Shown here in pieces: positions 48,101 through 54,505 of a stretch of 58,175 bases of DNA (position 1 is the first letter of the stretch; each line of letters starts with the position of its first letter). The translations under genes were made by a program, and so were the position numbers. Below the pieces are notes generated by a model, which saw nothing but the letters and a program-made list of their open reading frames with translations, was not told the DNA's origin and did not search any database. Source of the stretch: Christensenella sp. UBA7102 (lineage in GTDB: Bacteria > Bacillota > Clostridia > Christensenellales > UBA1750); the NCBI GenBank assembly GCA_002492415.1, contig DKYK01000081.1, positions 1 through 58,175 on the forward strand. Reading direction: 5' to 3'.

Positions 48101-48267
48101 TGTACGAATCGACGGGCGGCTATGCGAGCGTGCATCTGCACTTTGGCCATGCGGTCAGGGGCCTCATACTGACCAACATGCTCGAGGACGAGCTGCAGCC
48201 CCTCGATCCTTCTGCCCCGCTGACCTTCCGGCCCTTCGAGATCAAAACAATCAAGGTACGATACTGA
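45190..48267 (+). CDS. GH38 alpha-mannosidase
   Basis: A 1025-residue glycoside hydrolase family 38 enzyme that cleaves alpha-mannosides, probably cytosolic since no signal peptide is present. The zinc and substrate motifs are GLVGHSHMDTAWLWPICETV and DAFWLPDTFGYSYSIPQI (the Asp before TFG is the expected nucleophile), followed by DILPGSSIHRV. A galactose-binding-like N-terminus (about 50-190) and the long C-terminal beta-sandwich complete the usual arrangement. ATG 45190 follows GGAGAGGGG. It forms an operon with the upstream regulator. Mannan or host N-glycan fragments are plausible substrates. Confidence 0.92.
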   Translation: MITDKAVEQTKKKLTRFLSTLEARFFYPVDTVAMRFFQTQKVLHTIPAQENFGPLPEIWGGESAYGWFRGSYIVPAELEGKALFLRPLTDGYEATLWVNGCVHSNYARKEIVGSHGNHYCNRIRARAEAGERIELALEYYAYHRVPGTQPLQYEAQTDFFYRVGDVQICLRDEEVFDYYFDLCTLLELCEAPSTPAFRKADVEFTLCQVHEGLYYDPTTCTQEQFYEGLRRTAPLLKAQLAKKNGGTTPYVGLVGHSHMDTAWLWPICETVKKCARTYANTLNLMEEYPEYRFVQSSAYHSAVIERNYPELFERIRAAVKEGRYEPNGGVWVECDCNLTGGEYMVRQFVWGQRYTRSRFGYTADAFWLPDTFGYSYSIPQIMKGCGVKYFLTTKMTWNDTNLFPYTSFYWQGIDGTRVLTHLNRTHIGPSPLTLDEITQGDNPIYENRCSDRRLFSYGKGDGGGGPEFEMLEMARRVADLEGVPRSGHESVSQFMHELEESIRKPTTYAGELYLELHRGTLTNQHTIKRNNRKLEFALHNLELATVRRAVQQGAPADEKNITPLMETLLVNQFHDILPGSSIHRVHAESITATSAAIRSADEQTHALLRDDGNGIVLHNMNGFDWRDEQTVYLPAQQNFCVEGARTQAVTGKSGEALLAVSGLRIPAFGSLALKTGTAAQQSSPFRVQGNAIETPFAVVTLDENGAFSSFIDKRTGRELVGGLPFNTFLMGEDLSAAWDNWDIDADLEDKLKPVKGLQSLEVASEGAVELRIRMVHRLSSLSTLTQDVIFSAASPLVVFDTVIDWQEGHRFLKTAFDTSLVCDGVLNEIQFGHIRRSNHRSNDQEKARFEVCNHKYTDLTERNNGLALFNDCKYGLSANEGSLRLSLHKGGLLPDEVGDKGVHEMKYAILPHVGGFSAENVVQPAYAFNNPPIPAPGCAGAQALVCVDAHEVVIETVKPCEEAQNAYILRLYESTGGYASVHLHFGHAVRGLILTNMLEDELQPLDPSAPLTFRPFEIKTIKVRY

Positions 48268-48283
48268 TTTTCATGAAAGCGAA

Positions 48284-48317
48284 CGCCCCGTCTCCCGTGG
48301 TTTTGGGAGGCGGGGCG
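48284..48317. terminator. Hairpin between GH38 gene and convergent operon
   Basis: CGCCCCGTCTCCC / GGGAGGCGGGGCG forms a 13-bp stem with an 8-base loop. It lies between convergent genes; the T-tract is weak, so its efficiency is uncertain. Confidence 0.7.
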
Positions 48318-48335
48318 CTGTGTTTATGCAGAGGA

Positions 48336-48575
48336 TCAGAGTTTTGCCAGGACTTCGCTCTCGAAGAAGTCCTTGGTAGTATCGGGGCTGACGGAGTAGA
48401 GCTGGTCGCCGATGGTGACGCAGACGCCACGCTGGCAGTTGCCGGTGCAGAAGGTACCGGCGAGAGTCACTTTATCCTCGAGGTTGTGCTCCTTGATGAG
48501 GGCCTTGAGGCCTTCAAGCACGAAATGAGAGCCCTTGACATGGCAGGCGCTGCCCAGGCAGATCGTAATGGTCAT
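48336..48575 (-). CDS. [2Fe-2S] thioredoxin-like ferredoxin
   Basis: A 79-residue protein with the NuoE-type [2Fe-2S] cysteine set: ITICLGSACHVKGSH (C-x4-C) and TFCTGNCQRGVCVTIGD (C-x3-C). Stand-alone versions act as small electron carriers or subunits of NADH-dependent bifurcating enzymes. ATG 48575 follows GGGAGGAAT. It is the last gene of the fumarase-Hdr-Flx-Frd operon, so it may shuttle electrons within that complex. That is inferred from position. Confidence 0.85.
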   Translation of the reverse strand: MTITICLGSACHVKGSHFVLEGLKALIKEHNLEDKVTLAGTFCTGNCQRGVCVTIGDQLYSVSPDTTKDFFESEVLAKL

Positions 48576-48614
48576 CGCGTATTCCTCCCAGATTCTATCA
48601 AATGGATTGCGTCT

Positions 48615-48929
48615 TTAGTGGGCGGCGGCAGCATCGGCTGCGGCGTCCAGCTTCTTGTTGCGGAAGTACAGTGCGACGTCGATGGAAATCTCAATGAAGT
48701 TCAGTACATAGAAGAACCAGCTCAGGTAGAACAGGAATCCATCCCCGGTACCCTGCGCGAACAGTAGTACTTTGCGCACGATGCCGAAGATGTAGCCGAT
48801 GAGCAGGAAGATCTCAAAAAACAAGCTCTTGCCCTTGGCAGTGCGGGACACCCAGGACTTGCGGATGGAGATGGGCCAGGAAAGGCCGAAGCAGAAGATC
48901 ATCAACGCTTCCAACAGATCAGTGAACAT
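48615..48929 (-). CDS. Small membrane protein of the Hdr-Frd operon
   Basis: A 104-residue protein with three hydrophobic segments (LLEALMIFCFGLSWPISI, FFEIFLLIGYIFGIV, FLFYLSWFFYVLNFIEISID) and an Ala-rich tail. The pattern resembles half of a PQ-loop/SWEET-like bundle. No heme or quinone ligands are evident, so it does not look like a classical cytochrome b anchor of fumarate reductase. The start at 48929 follows GGAGAG. Its position after the flavoprotein gene hints at membrane tethering, which is inference. Confidence 0.6.
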   Translation of the reverse strand: MFTDLLEALMIFCFGLSWPISIRKSWVSRTAKGKSLFFEIFLLIGYIFGIVRKVLLFAQGTGDGFLFYLSWFFYVLNFIEISIDVALYFRNKKLDAAADAAAAH

Positions 48930-48947
48930 GGCAAAACTCTCTCCTGT

Positions 48948-50543
48948 TTATTTATTTCTGCGGTAGTCGGGCAGCAGCTTGGGCGAGACGATGTCGCTGT
49001 GCACGCCGGCCTGCTCCAATTCCTTGGCAAAGGCGTCCACGTGCTCCAGGCTGAGTTTTCCCACGGTGACGTCTTTGGAGCGGTTGGCTGCATTGCGGCC
49101 CGCATTGCGACCGAACACGATGATATCCAGCAGGCTGTTGCCCATCAGACGATTGCGGCCATGGATGCCGCCGACGGCCTCGCCCGCCACAAACAGATTC
49201 TCCACACCGCTCTGGCAGTCGGCTGTGATGTCAATGCCGCCGTTCTGATAGTGCAAAGTGGGGTAGACCAAAATGGGCTCCTTGCGGATATCGATGCCGT
49301 ACTTGCCGAACATGCGCATCATGGCGGGGATGCGCTTTTCAATGGTGCCCTTGCCGCCCTTGAGCTCGATCATGGGGGTATCCAGCCAGACGCCAAGGCC
49401 GCTGCCGGTCGCAACGCCCTTGCCGCGCGCGTTGCACTCGCGGATGATGGAGGCGGCGGATACGTCGCGGGTCTCCAGCGGGTGCATGAAGGCCTCGCCG
49501 TCCACGTTGATGAGCTTGGCGCCCAGAGAACGCACCTTTTCGGTGACCAGTGCGCCGAAAATCTGCTCGGGGAAGGCTGCGCCGGTGGGATGGTACTGCA
49601 GAGTATCGGCGTAGAGCAGCTTTGCGCCCGCGCGGTAGGCCAGGATCAGGCCGTCGGCGGTCGCGCCGTAGTGGTTGGAGGTGGGGAAGCCCTGGTAGTG
49701 CAGACGGCCCGCACCGCCGGTGGCGATGATGACGGTCTTGGCGCGCGCGATCAGGATCTCCTTGGTCTCCATGTTGAGCAGCACCGCGCCCGCGGCTCTG
49801 CCATTTTCGTCCAAAATCAGCTCAATGGCGGCGGTGAAGTCCACCACGGGGATCTGACGATTGAGCACTTCGTCGCGCAGCGTGCGCATGATCTCGGCGC
49901 CGGAGTAGTCCTTGGCCGCGTGCATGCGCTTGCGGGAGGTGCCGCCGCCGTGGGTGGTGACCATGGTGCCGTCGGGCGCTTTGTCAAATTCCACGCCCAG
50001 GTCGTTGAGCCACTGAATGGCCTCGGGGGCCTCGGTGACCAGGGTTCTGAGCAGCTCAGGCTTGGCCGCGAAGTGGCCGCCACCAAACGCGTCCAGGTAG
50101 TGGATGGCGGGGGAATCGTTGGGCTTATCCGCCGCCTGGATGCCGCCCTCGGCCATCATGGTGTTGGCGTCGCCCATGCGCAGCTTAGTCACGATCATGA
50201 CCTTGGCGCCCGCGTTGTCGGCCTCAATGGCCGCAGACGCGCCCGCGCCGCCGCCGCCGATGATGAGCACGTCGGTGTCGTAGTCGGGCTTGGATAGGTC
50301 AATCTCTTCGGGCTTGATGCGGCTGTTGGCCTGCAGCAGCGCGGCCAGCTCCGTGGGCACCTTCTCACCCTTGTTGGGACCGACGGACAGCACAGCGAAC
50401 TCGCCCTGCTTGTAGTCGGGGTGATAGGTGCGCAGCAGTTCGTCCTTCTCCTCGGCGGTCATGCGCCTGGGCTCGAGCGCGGCGTTCGCCTCGCGGTTTG
50501 CTTCCACCTTTTTGATGGACTCCAGCATTTCCTTGGTGTACAT
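48948..50543 (-). CDS. Fumarate reductase/succinate dehydrogenase-type flavoprotein
   Basis: A 531-residue FAD protein. An N-terminal helical extension (~80 residues) precedes the FAD-binding DTDVLIIGGGGAGASAAIEA. Further family marks are GGTSRKRMHAAKDYSG, IIATGGAGRLH, QYHPTGAAFPEQIF, TLHYQNGGIDI and EAVGGIHGRNRLMGNSLLD. It most likely reduces fumarate, fitting the fumarase gene in the same operon. A related role on another enoate or as an adenylylsulfate-reductase-like subunit cannot be excluded. There is no Tat signal, so it is cytosolic. ATG 50543 follows GGGAGGAAG. The Fe-S partner gene ends 14 bases upstream. Confidence 0.85.
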   Translation of the reverse strand: MYTKEMLESIKKVEANREANAALEPRRMTAEEKDELLRTYHPDYKQGEFAVLSVGPNKGEKVPTELAALLQANSRIKPEEIDLSKPDYDTDVLIIGGGGAGASAAIEADNAGAKVMIVTKLRMGDANTMMAEGGIQAADKPNDSPAIHYLDAFGGGHFAAKPELLRTLVTEAPEAIQWLNDLGVEFDKAPDGTMVTTHGGGTSRKRMHAAKDYSGAEIMRTLRDEVLNRQIPVVDFTAAIELILDENGRAAGAVLLNMETKEILIARAKTVIIATGGAGRLHYQGFPTSNHYGATADGLILAYRAGAKLLYADTLQYHPTGAAFPEQIFGALVTEKVRSLGAKLINVDGEAFMHPLETRDVSAASIIRECNARGKGVATGSGLGVWLDTPMIELKGGKGTIEKRIPAMMRMFGKYGIDIRKEPILVYPTLHYQNGGIDITADCQSGVENLFVAGEAVGGIHGRNRLMGNSLLDIIVFGRNAGRNAANRSKDVTVGKLSLEHVDAFAKELEQAGVHSDIVSPKLLPDYRRNK

Positions 50544-50557
50544 CAGCGCTTCCTCCC

Positions 50558-51232
50558 TTACTTCTCGATCTCTCTGTGGTTGTAGAGCTCCTGCATTTCC
50601 TCAATCGGCTTGCCCATCAGTCCCTCGATCAGCTCGTTGAAGTCGCCGTTCCTGATTTCCTTGACGCGGTCCTCCAGGTGCTGGGACTTGGGAGCCAAAT
50701 ACTTGCCGTTGATGCGGCGGGCGAGCATGGCCACCTGCGGATGGGAAATGCCGGCGGGACAGCGGGAGGAGCAGACGCCGCACATCACGCAGTCAAAGGA
50801 CTCCTCGGCGCACTTTTCAAAGTCGCCGCGCTGCGCGTAGGCGATGTACTGCATCACGTTCAGGCCCTGCGTGCACGCCTTGGTGCAGGCGTTGCAGCCG
50901 ATGCAGGCGTAGATCTCGGGATAGAGCTGCATCATCACAGCCTGCTCGGGCTTGACGGTATTGATGTCGTAAACCTGCTTGACGAGCGGGAAGAAGGGGA
51001 GGGTGGCCACGTACATATTGTCCTCAACCTTGGTTTGGCACGCCAGGCACGCCTTGAGCTCGCGGTCGCCCTTGATGCGGTAAATGGTGGCGCATGCGCC
51101 GCAGAAACCGTTGCGGCAGCCGCAGCCGCGCACCAGCTGGTAGCCCGCGTATTCCATGGCCTTCATAATGGTCAGGTTTTCGGGGACCTCGTATTTCTTT
51201 CCGAACAGGAAAACACGAACCATATTCTCCAT
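50558..51232 (-). CDS. Fumarate reductase-type iron-sulfur subunit
   Basis: A 224-residue protein. The N-terminal domain binds a [2Fe-2S] cluster (VRGCGCRNGFCGACATIYRI, ELKACLACQTKV). The C-terminal domain binds two [4Fe-4S] clusters (YACIGCNACTKACTQGLNV, FDCVMCGVCSSRCPAGI). This resembles the FrdB part of thiol:fumarate reductase TfrB, but without the fused HdrB half; HdrB is a separate gene here. It should pass electrons from the Hdr/Flx complex to the flavoprotein. The start is ATG 51232; an ATG three codons inside is an alternative. Confidence 0.85.
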   Translation of the reverse strand: MENMVRVFLFGKKYEVPENLTIMKAMEYAGYQLVRGCGCRNGFCGACATIYRIKGDRELKACLACQTKVEDNMYVATLPFFPLVKQVYDINTVKPEQAVMMQLYPEIYACIGCNACTKACTQGLNVMQYIAYAQRGDFEKCAEESFDCVMCGVCSSRCPAGISHPQVAMLARRINGKYLAPKSQHLEDRVKEIRNGDFNELIEGLMGKPIEEMQELYNHREIEK

Positions 51233-51251
51233 ATTCTGCTAACTCTCCTTC

Positions 51252-52079
51252 TTAATACTCATTGGGAAGCTGATCCAGCTCGTCAAAGCGGAACACGGGG
51301 CCGTCCTTGCAGACGTACTTGTTGCCGATGTTGCACCGGCCGCACTTACCCACGCCGCACTTCATGCGCAGCTCCATCGTGGTGTAGACCTGCGTCTCCT
51401 GAAAGCCCAGCTCCTTTAAGTTGGCCAGCGTGAACTTGATCATCACGGGCGGACCGCAGACCAACACATTGTAGTCCAGATCCAGGTCGATCTCCTTGAC
51501 GTAGTTGGGGACAAAGCCCACATGTCCGTCCCAGTCGTCCTGCGGGCGGTCAATGGTCAGGTAAACCTCTACGTTGTCGTCGGCCATCCACTCGTCGAGA
51601 ATCTCATGGTAATCCACCAGATCCTGCTTGGAGCGAGAGCCGTAGAGTATCTTGATCTTGCCGTAGTTCTGCCGGTTGTCGCGCACGTAGTTGATGACGG
51701 ACCGCAGGGGCGCCAAGCCAATGCCGCCGGCAATGAAGAACAGATTCTTGCCCTTGAGCTCGGTTTCCACCGGGAAGGGGCGGCCGTAGGGCCCGCGAAT
51801 GGTGATCTGCTGACCCACATCCATCGCGTGCAGCCAGTTGGTCAGGCAGCCGCATTTCTTAATGCTGAACTCCATAAACTCGGTGTTTGTGGGCGAAGAG
51901 GTAATGGAGAACATCGCCTCGCCCACGCCGGGGATGGACAGCATCGCGCACTGACCGGGCATGTGGTCGAATACCTTCTTACCGTCCAGACCCACCACGC
52001 GGAAGGTCTTGACATCAGGGGTGTCGATGCGGATATCGGTCACGACGCCCAGCTTGGGGATCAGGGTTTCCTGCATCAT
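51252..52079 (-). CDS. FAD/NAD(P)H-binding oxidoreductase subunit (FlxA/AsrB-like)
   Basis: A 275-residue ferredoxin-reductase-type protein. The FAD-binding barrel has AMFSITSSPTNTEFMEFSIK and ITIRGPYGRPFPVE. The NAD-binding domain has LFFIAGGIGLAPLRSVINYV and YNVLVCGPPVMIKFTLANL, and a C-terminal cluster site reads RMKCGVGKCGRCNIG (C-x4-C-x2-C). It should oxidise NAD(P)H and feed the Fe-S subunits. FlxA in Hdr-Flx complexes and AsrB in anaerobic sulfite reductases share this layout. The next gene upstream ends 1 base before its start. Confidence 0.85.
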   Translation of the reverse strand: MMQETLIPKLGVVTDIRIDTPDVKTFRVVGLDGKKVFDHMPGQCAMLSIPGVGEAMFSITSSPTNTEFMEFSIKKCGCLTNWLHAMDVGQQITIRGPYGRPFPVETELKGKNLFFIAGGIGLAPLRSVINYVRDNRQNYGKIKILYGSRSKQDLVDYHEILDEWMADDNVEVYLTIDRPQDDWDGHVGFVPNYVKEIDLDLDYNVLVCGPPVMIKFTLANLKELGFQETQVYTTMELRMKCGVGKCGRCNIGNKYVCKDGPVFRFDELDQLPNEY

Positions 52080-52080
52080 T

Positions 52081-53109
52081 TTACTGCACCTCTCCTTCCA
52101 GGGCCTTGGCCACTTTGACGATGTTCATGGAGATGGGGCACTTGGCAAGGCATCTGCCGCAGCCCACGCAGCCGTACTCGCCCTCGTTGTTGGCGGGGAA
52201 GTAGACCAGTTTGTGCATAAAGCGCTGACGGAAGCGCTCCACTTGGCTGTTGCGGGAGTTGCCGTGCGCCATCAGCGTAAAGTCGGAGTACATGCAGCTA
52301 TCCCAGCAGCGGAAGCGCTTGACGCCGTGGCCGGTGTCAAAGTCGCGGATGTCGTAGCACTGGCAAGTGGGACAGACAAAGGTGCAGGTGCCGCAGCCCA
52401 GGCAGGCCTCGGACAGCTCCGGCCACTTCTTGGAGTCGAAGAGCTTATTGAGGTTTTCGCCGTTAAAGCCGGCGAGGTTGAGCTTGGCAAAGGGCAGCTT
52501 CTGCGCGATGTCGCGGGTGGCCTTCTGCTGGGCCGCAATCTCGCCCTCGTCGGCATCGGCAAGCAGGTTATCCAGCGCGGAAAGCAGCTTTTCGCCCTTT
52601 TCGGTGCGGGCCTTGAGGTAGAGGCTGTCGCCCGCGATCCAGCAGGCGGCGTCGCCTTCAGGATCCGCCGGATCGATGCCGAAAGTGGTGCAGAAGCAGG
52701 TTTCCTCCGGCTGCGTGCAGGCCAGGGTGACCACGGTGCCGTGCTCGCGGCGGTTCTTGTAGTAGGTGTCGATGGGATCAATGAGGAATACCTTATCCAG
52801 AATGGTGAAGGAGCGCGCGTCGCAGGCGCGGACACCGAAGATCACAAAGTCATCCTGCTCAGTGCGCGAATCGATGATCTCAATCTCCTTGCCCTTGAGC
52901 TTGAACTCGACCAGGTTCTCGGTCTGCGGGAAGAAGAAGTCCTTGGCGCTGCGCACCGTGTTGAGCGCGTGCGTCAGCTCCATGCCCTCCTGCCAGGGCA
53001 GGTAGCGCGCCTGACCGGAAGCGTCGTCAGTGGGAATGTAGAGCGTCTGCTGCGCCCGGATGGCGGCAAACAGCTCCTGAATCTTGGAAACGGGAAGCTT
53101 TTTCATCAC
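52081..53109 (-). CDS. 4Fe-4S dicluster subunit (FlxB/AsrA-like)
   Basis: A 342-residue Fe-S protein. The first ~210 residues resemble the hydrogenase/AsrA-type N-domain (FGVRACDARSFTILDKVFL). The C-terminal part has two cluster sets: CLGCGTCTFVCPTCQCYDI and YGCVGCGRCLAKCPISMNIV, with an extra CWDSCM between them. It should relay electrons between the NADH-oxidising subunit and Hdr proteins. The start overlaps the upstream gene's stop (ATGA), as in coupled subunits. The FlxB versus FlxC label is uncertain. Confidence 0.8.
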   Translation of the reverse strand: MMKKLPVSKIQELFAAIRAQQTLYIPTDDASGQARYLPWQEGMELTHALNTVRSAKDFFFPQTENLVEFKLKGKEIEIIDSRTEQDDFVIFGVRACDARSFTILDKVFLIDPIDTYYKNRREHGTVVTLACTQPEETCFCTTFGIDPADPEGDAACWIAGDSLYLKARTEKGEKLLSALDNLLADADEGEIAAQQKATRDIAQKLPFAKLNLAGFNGENLNKLFDSKKWPELSEACLGCGTCTFVCPTCQCYDIRDFDTGHGVKRFRCWDSCMYSDFTLMAHGNSRNSQVERFRQRFMHKLVYFPANNEGEYGCVGCGRCLAKCPISMNIVKVAKALEGEVQ

Positions 53110-54080
53110 TTCTTCCCTCCCTTGTATACGATGCTGGGTTCGACGTCGTCATAGGTGAAGTTGGTCAGCGGCGCACGACTCTCCGTGTCCTCGCCAGCCT
53201 GATACTCGCCGTAGAAGGCGTCGATGTCCTTGATGAACTTGCGGTTGAGCAGGTGCAGCGGGATGTTCTGCGGGCAGACCCTGGAGCACTCGCCGCAGTC
53301 GGTGCAGCGGCCCGCCACGTGGAAGGCGCGGATGATGTGGAACATGTTCTCTTCGAAGGAGTCCGCCGCGGCCTTTTGAGAGATGCCGGAGGCGGGGTTG
53401 TCGAACACGCACTTCTCGCACGAGCAGGCGGGGCAGACGTTGCGGCAGGCATTGCAGCGGATGCAGCGCGAAAGCTCGCCGCGCCAGAACGCGAAGCGCT
53501 CGTCGGGCGTCATGGCCTCGAGCTTTTCCACTTCTTCAAAGCGGTGGTTCTCGGGGACCTCCTCACCCTCCTCGCCCAGCAGTTCGTCGTAGACGACGTG
53601 CTTCTTGGACTTGCAGGTCAGGCAGCGGGCAGTGAGTGCGTCGCGCTTGCTCAGGCGCTGCTCGCCGTAGAGAGTGTCGATGATCAGCTCATCGCCCTCG
53701 GATTTGGCGCCCAGGATGCCCTTTACGCCCTTGCTCTTTAAGGTTTCGCCGTCGGTCTTGCCCTCGCAGGGCACGCCGATGACGTAGACGTTCTCGCGAA
53801 TAATGCGGTGCTCCTTGATGAGCTGATTGAAGGAATAGGTATCGCAGGGCTTGAGGAAAGCGAGCACCTTGCCCTCCTTGCGCGATTCCTTGATCAAGTA
53901 TTTGGACAGATTGTTGCCGCAGAATTCGTTATAGACGAAGCCTGCGTCCAGGTCCTGTTCGCTCTCAAACACCGCGGGGGTGATGTCGTACACGAACTCG
54001 CCCGCCTGCCAGCCCAGAACGCGATTGACCGTACCGTTTTGGAGAAGCTCTTTGGCCTTAGCCAGCATCAATTCTTGCAT
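53106..54080 (-). CDS. 4Fe-4S dicluster subunit (FlxC/F420-hydrogenase beta-like)
   Basis: A 324-residue Fe-S protein related to the preceding subunit. The N-terminal part has FLKPCDTYSFNQLIKEHRII, YVIGVPCEGK and ARCLTCKSKKHVVYDE. Two ferredoxin-like clusters follow, CIRCNACRNVCPACSCEKC and CTDCGECSRVCPQNIPLHL. It resembles FrhB/FdhB-type proteins but lacks a clear flavin site. The start at 54080 overlaps the MvhD-like gene by 13 bases. It is probably a structural electron-relay subunit of the Hdr-Flx assembly. Confidence 0.8.
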   Translation of the reverse strand: MQELMLAKAKELLQNGTVNRVLGWQAGEFVYDITPAVFESEQDLDAGFVYNEFCGNNLSKYLIKESRKEGKVLAFLKPCDTYSFNQLIKEHRIIRENVYVIGVPCEGKTDGETLKSKGVKGILGAKSEGDELIIDTLYGEQRLSKRDALTARCLTCKSKKHVVYDELLGEEGEEVPENHRFEEVEKLEAMTPDERFAFWRGELSRCIRCNACRNVCPACSCEKCVFDNPASGISQKAAADSFEENMFHIIRAFHVAGRCTDCGECSRVCPQNIPLHLLNRKFIKDIDAFYGEYQAGEDTESRAPLTNFTYDDVEPSIVYKGGKK

Positions 54081-54505
54081 CTCAGATCCTCCAATCTCTT
54101 GTTCGGGCCAAGCTGGGTGACCGCGGCGACAAACTCGTTCATGGTCGCCGCAAACTTTGCGCCCTCGGCCGCGGATACCCACTCGACGCGGGTGCGCTGT
54201 TTCTCAATGCCCAGATAATCCAGCATGGAGAACAGCAGCGTCATGCGGCGGCGCGCATAGTAGTTGCCGGTGGTGTAGTGGCAGTCGCCCGGGTGGCAGC
54301 CGCACAGGATCACGCCGTCCGCGCCGCGCTGGAATGCGCGCAGTATGAACATGGGATTGACGCGGCAGGAGCAGGGCACGCGGATGATCTTGACATCCGC
54401 CGGGTACTGCAGGCGATTGGTGCCCGCAAGGTCCGCGCCCGCATAGGAGCACCAGTTGCAGCAAAAGGCAACGATCTTGGGTTTGAACTGATTTACATCT
54501 TGCAT
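54068..54505 (-). CDS. mvhD: MvhD/FlxD-type hydrogenase iron-sulfur (delta) subunit
   Basis: A 145-residue protein of the MvhD family, which links electron-donating modules to HdrA. Conserved cysteines are in KIVAFCCNWCSYAGADLAG, VPCSCRVNPMFIL and VILCGCHPGDCHY. Its fusion or neighbour in other organisms is always HdrA, as here, where it overlaps the hdrA 3' end by 13 bases. With no hydrogenase genes nearby, NADH via the FlxA-like subunit is the likelier donor. The length and motifs are normal. Confidence 0.9.
   Translation of the reverse strand: MQDVNQFKPKIVAFCCNWCSYAGADLAGTNRLQYPADVKIIRVPCSCRVNPMFILRAFQRGADGVILCGCHPGDCHYTTGNYYARRRMTLLFSMLDYLGIEKQRTRVEWVSAAEGAKFAATMNEFVAAVTQLGPNKRLEDLRCKN

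Noticed and set aside
48999..50297. 432-codon open frame on the plus strand
   Set aside because: Exact antisense of the FAD flavoprotein gene, with Gly/Ala/Val/His-rich shadow composition.
48948..50543. Adenylylsulfate reductase alpha subunit
   Set aside because: No AprB-type partner or sulfate adenylyltransferase nearby; the partner has a FrdB-like [2Fe-2S] domain and fumarase is in the operon.
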